Positions 43,550 to 44,203 of a DNA stretch of 44,203 nucleotides are shown here, in pieces. The stretch is taken from contig DASTRL010000238.1 of NCBI GenBank assembly GCA_035761265.1, positions 1 to 44,203 of the forward strand, in the 5' to 3' direction. Numbering within the stretch: the stretch's first letter is position 1; each line of letters opens with the position of its first letter. The notes below the pieces were generated by a model that did no database searches, was not told where the DNA came from, and worked only from the letters and a program-made list of their open reading frames with translations. The DNA comes from CADEED01 sp035761265 (GTDB lineage Bacteria; Pseudomonadota; Gammaproteobacteria; Steroidobacterales; Steroidobacteraceae). A program made the position numbers and the translations under genes.

Positions 43550-43566
43550 GCTTTCGAGCGCACGAC

Positions 43567-43587
43567 GATCCCACCAGAAATGGGATC
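43567..43587 (-). terminator. Hairpin next to the tRNA 3' end
   Basis: GATCCCA (43567-43573) pairs perfectly with TGGGATC (43581-43587) around a seven-base loop, just after the discriminator base of the tRNA. It may mark the transcript end or a 3'-processing signal. Confidence 0.35.
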
Positions 43588-43588
43588 T

Positions 43589-43904
43589 TGGGCCTGCTTG
43601 GATTCGAACCAAGGACCAAGGGATTCACGTTGCCGGAGAGTTTCCTCCCCGCGTGGACTATCTCTTCACCCTCGGTAGTTAGACCACCGGTGGGGTGCGG
43701 GACGCTCTAGCCTGTCATCAAGGGCGCTCGGAGCCCTCAGGTAGTCTCTGCACCTTCCCGCGCTGCAGCGCGGGCTTGGCTCAGGATTGCCATGCATCGT
43801 CGATGCGAAGGTTCCCCTGAATTCATCCCGTCCACTGCGCGCGTTACCGCGCGCAGGCACCTATATAGATGAGTCCCCTGCACTAACCGCTGTGCTACAG
43901 GCCC
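43589..43904 (-). tRNA. tRNA-Ile(CAU) gene interrupted by a group I intron
   Basis: The 5' exon (43904-43869, 36 nt) and the 3' exon (43625-43589, 37 nt) join into a 73-nt cloverleaf. Acceptor GGGCCTG/CAGGCCC pairs perfectly; D stem GCAC/GTGC; anticodon stem GGGGA/TCCCT (one G.T pair) with loop CTCATAA and anticodon CAT; variable loop TGGTC; T stem CTTGG/CCAAG with loop TTCGAAT; discriminator A. CCA is not encoded. The layout resembles E. coli tRNA-Ile2 (CAU), whose C34 is modified to lysidine to read AUA. The intron sits between U36 and A37, as in the known Azoarcus tRNA-Ile intron. Elongator tRNA-Met is less likely because of the variable loop and acceptor. Confidence 0.93.
43626..43868 (-). 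ncRNA. Group I self-splicing intron, 243 nt
   Basis: P1 forms from exon CAU and intron CU with AGGUG, giving the U.G pair at the splice site. P2 is CUGCGCGCG/CGCGCGCAG with a GUAA tetraloop. P4 is UUCAGG/CCUGAG, P5 contains GCAUC/GAUGC, and P6 is CCCGCGC/GCGCGGG. P7 is GACUA with UAGUC (GAGACUA ... AGAUAGUCC). P8 is CGGUGGU/ACUACCG. P9 is GGGGAG/CUCUCC with a GAAA loop. The final base is G (omega-G). No ORF or homing endonuclease is inside. The core resembles the Azoarcus tRNA-Ile ribozyme. Confidence 0.9.
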
Positions 43905-43915
43905 GACCGGCGCGC

Positions 43916-43921
43916 ATTGTA
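43916..43921 (-). promoter_or_regulatory. -10 element of the tRNA promoter
   Basis: Minus-strand TACAAT at 43921-43916 lies 11 bases before the mature 5' end. It is followed by a GCGCGCC discriminator, the kind found at stringently controlled stable-RNA promoters. No good -35 is seen at 17 bp. Confidence 0.5.
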
Positions 43922-43950
43922 CACGGCCCTGCAACGGCGCTTGCATTCAA

Positions 43951-43962
43951 AGTGATATCACT
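43951..43962. promoter_or_regulatory. Palindromic site upstream of the SPFH-like gene
   Basis: The perfect 12-base palindrome AGTGATATCACT is followed two bases on by TAGTATCA, an imperfect second half. It lies 50 bp before the start codon at 44013 and about 50 bp from the tRNA. It is a candidate operator for a dimeric repressor. Confidence 0.45.
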
Positions 43963-44012
43963 CTAGTATCAATTCCGTCACCGCAATCGTTACCGCCTCT
44001 GGGAGACAAAAG

Positions 44013-44203
44013 ATGAATACGCCCATGCCTGGTAGTGGAACCGAAGAAGTCGATTTCAAAAGCTCGAGCGGCTACGCGGCGCTGGTGTTCATGTTCCTCG
44101 CGCTGCTCGCGATTCCCTTCTTCATCTTCGCGCGCGTGCCGGTCTTCTCGGTGGTCGCGCTCATCATTTTCCTGTTCCTCGCCAAGGGCATGTACATGCT
44201 GCA
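44013..44203 (+). CDS. Probable SPFH/band-7 protein, N-terminal part only
   Basis: Only the first 63 codons and two bases are present. The ATG has GGGAG eight bases upstream. The sequence opens MNTPMPGSGTEEVDFKSSSGY, then two hydrophobic segments (AALVFMFLALLAIPFFIFA and FSVVALIIFLFLAKGMYML). Reading KGMYMLQ right after the second helix fits the start of a SPFH domain such as in slipin-like proteins. It is divergent from the tRNA gene. The class call is tentative because most of the gene is outside the window. Confidence 0.55.
   Translation, partial: MNTPMPGSGTEEVDFKSSSGYAALVFMFLALLAIPFFIFARVPVFSVVALIIFLFLAKGMYML

Noticed and set aside
43840..43855. GTAACG inside the intron and GTTACC near 43989 as further ECF sites
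   Set aside because: At sixteen bases on the partner element is TGAA or TGAT, not CGA(A/T); the first is the P2 loop of the intron.
43626..43868. A homing endonuclease within the group I intron
   Set aside because: The intron is only 243 nt and fully used by the ribozyme core; the nearby GIY-YIG gene lies outside it.
1..44203. CRISPR arrays, insertion sequences, prophage or integrase genes
   Set aside because: No regularly spaced repeats, transposase, integrase or phage structural motifs were found.

Overview
The window is high-GC DNA (roughly two thirds G+C by eye) from a Gram-negative bacterium. It has a TonB-dependent receptor, a porin, lipoproteins, outer-membrane barrel proteins and a chemotaxis pair. 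Gene content suggests a free-living gammaproteobacterium of the Xanthomonadales/Steroidobacterales kind, but this is inference and no marker gene fixes it. No IS element, integrase, prophage or CRISPR array was seen.

Layout. 1-4.4 kb: start of a porin gene, a MASE1 histidine kinase with a FixJ-type response regulator, and an M28 peptidase. 4.4-9.0 kb: a lipoprotein, a GH3 beta-glucosidase, a glutamine-cyclotransferase-like propeller and a large winged-helix protein. 9.1-11.6 kb: DUF899 and DUF2182 proteins, then a MarR regulator divergent from a VOC-like gene. 11.8-13.8 kb: a glycine-rich Ig-like/propeller lipoprotein. 14.1-19.2 kb: an ECF sigma factor with its NrsF-type (DUF1109) membrane anti-sigma, a divergent lactonase-like propeller, an AhpD-like protein with a divergent LysR regulator, and a GNAT-VOC operon. 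Three intergenic sites in this block share GTAACG-N16-CGA(A/T), so I read it as a local sigma regulon. 19.4-28.0 kb: a carbohydrate block with a TonB receptor, a six-hairpin glycosidase, a Tat-exported esterase, a DUF3187 barrel protein and a PL10-like pectate lyase. 28.0-31.7 kb: an SDR/amine oxidase pair and a GAF-GAF-PAS protein with no output domain. 31.8-34.3 kb: a 65-residue protein, a kynureninase-like PLP enzyme and a PrnB-family heme dioxygenase homologue. 34.4-41.3 kb: topoisomerase IB, an MCP plus CheW pair, a CDF transporter, and a DUF3618/YqjE/ElaB-like envelope operon. 41.6-44.2 kb: an IclR regulator, a delta-60 repeat remnant, a lower-GC GIY-YIG-type protein, a split tRNA gene, and the start of a probable SPFH-domain gene.

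The most striking object is the tRNA-Ile(CAU) gene on the minus strand. Its 36-nt and 37-nt halves form a complete 73-nt cloverleaf and are separated by a 243-nt group I intron inserted between anticodon base U36 and A37. The other main leads are the three-site ECF sigma regulon and the translationally coupled kynureninase-like/PrnB-like gene pair.
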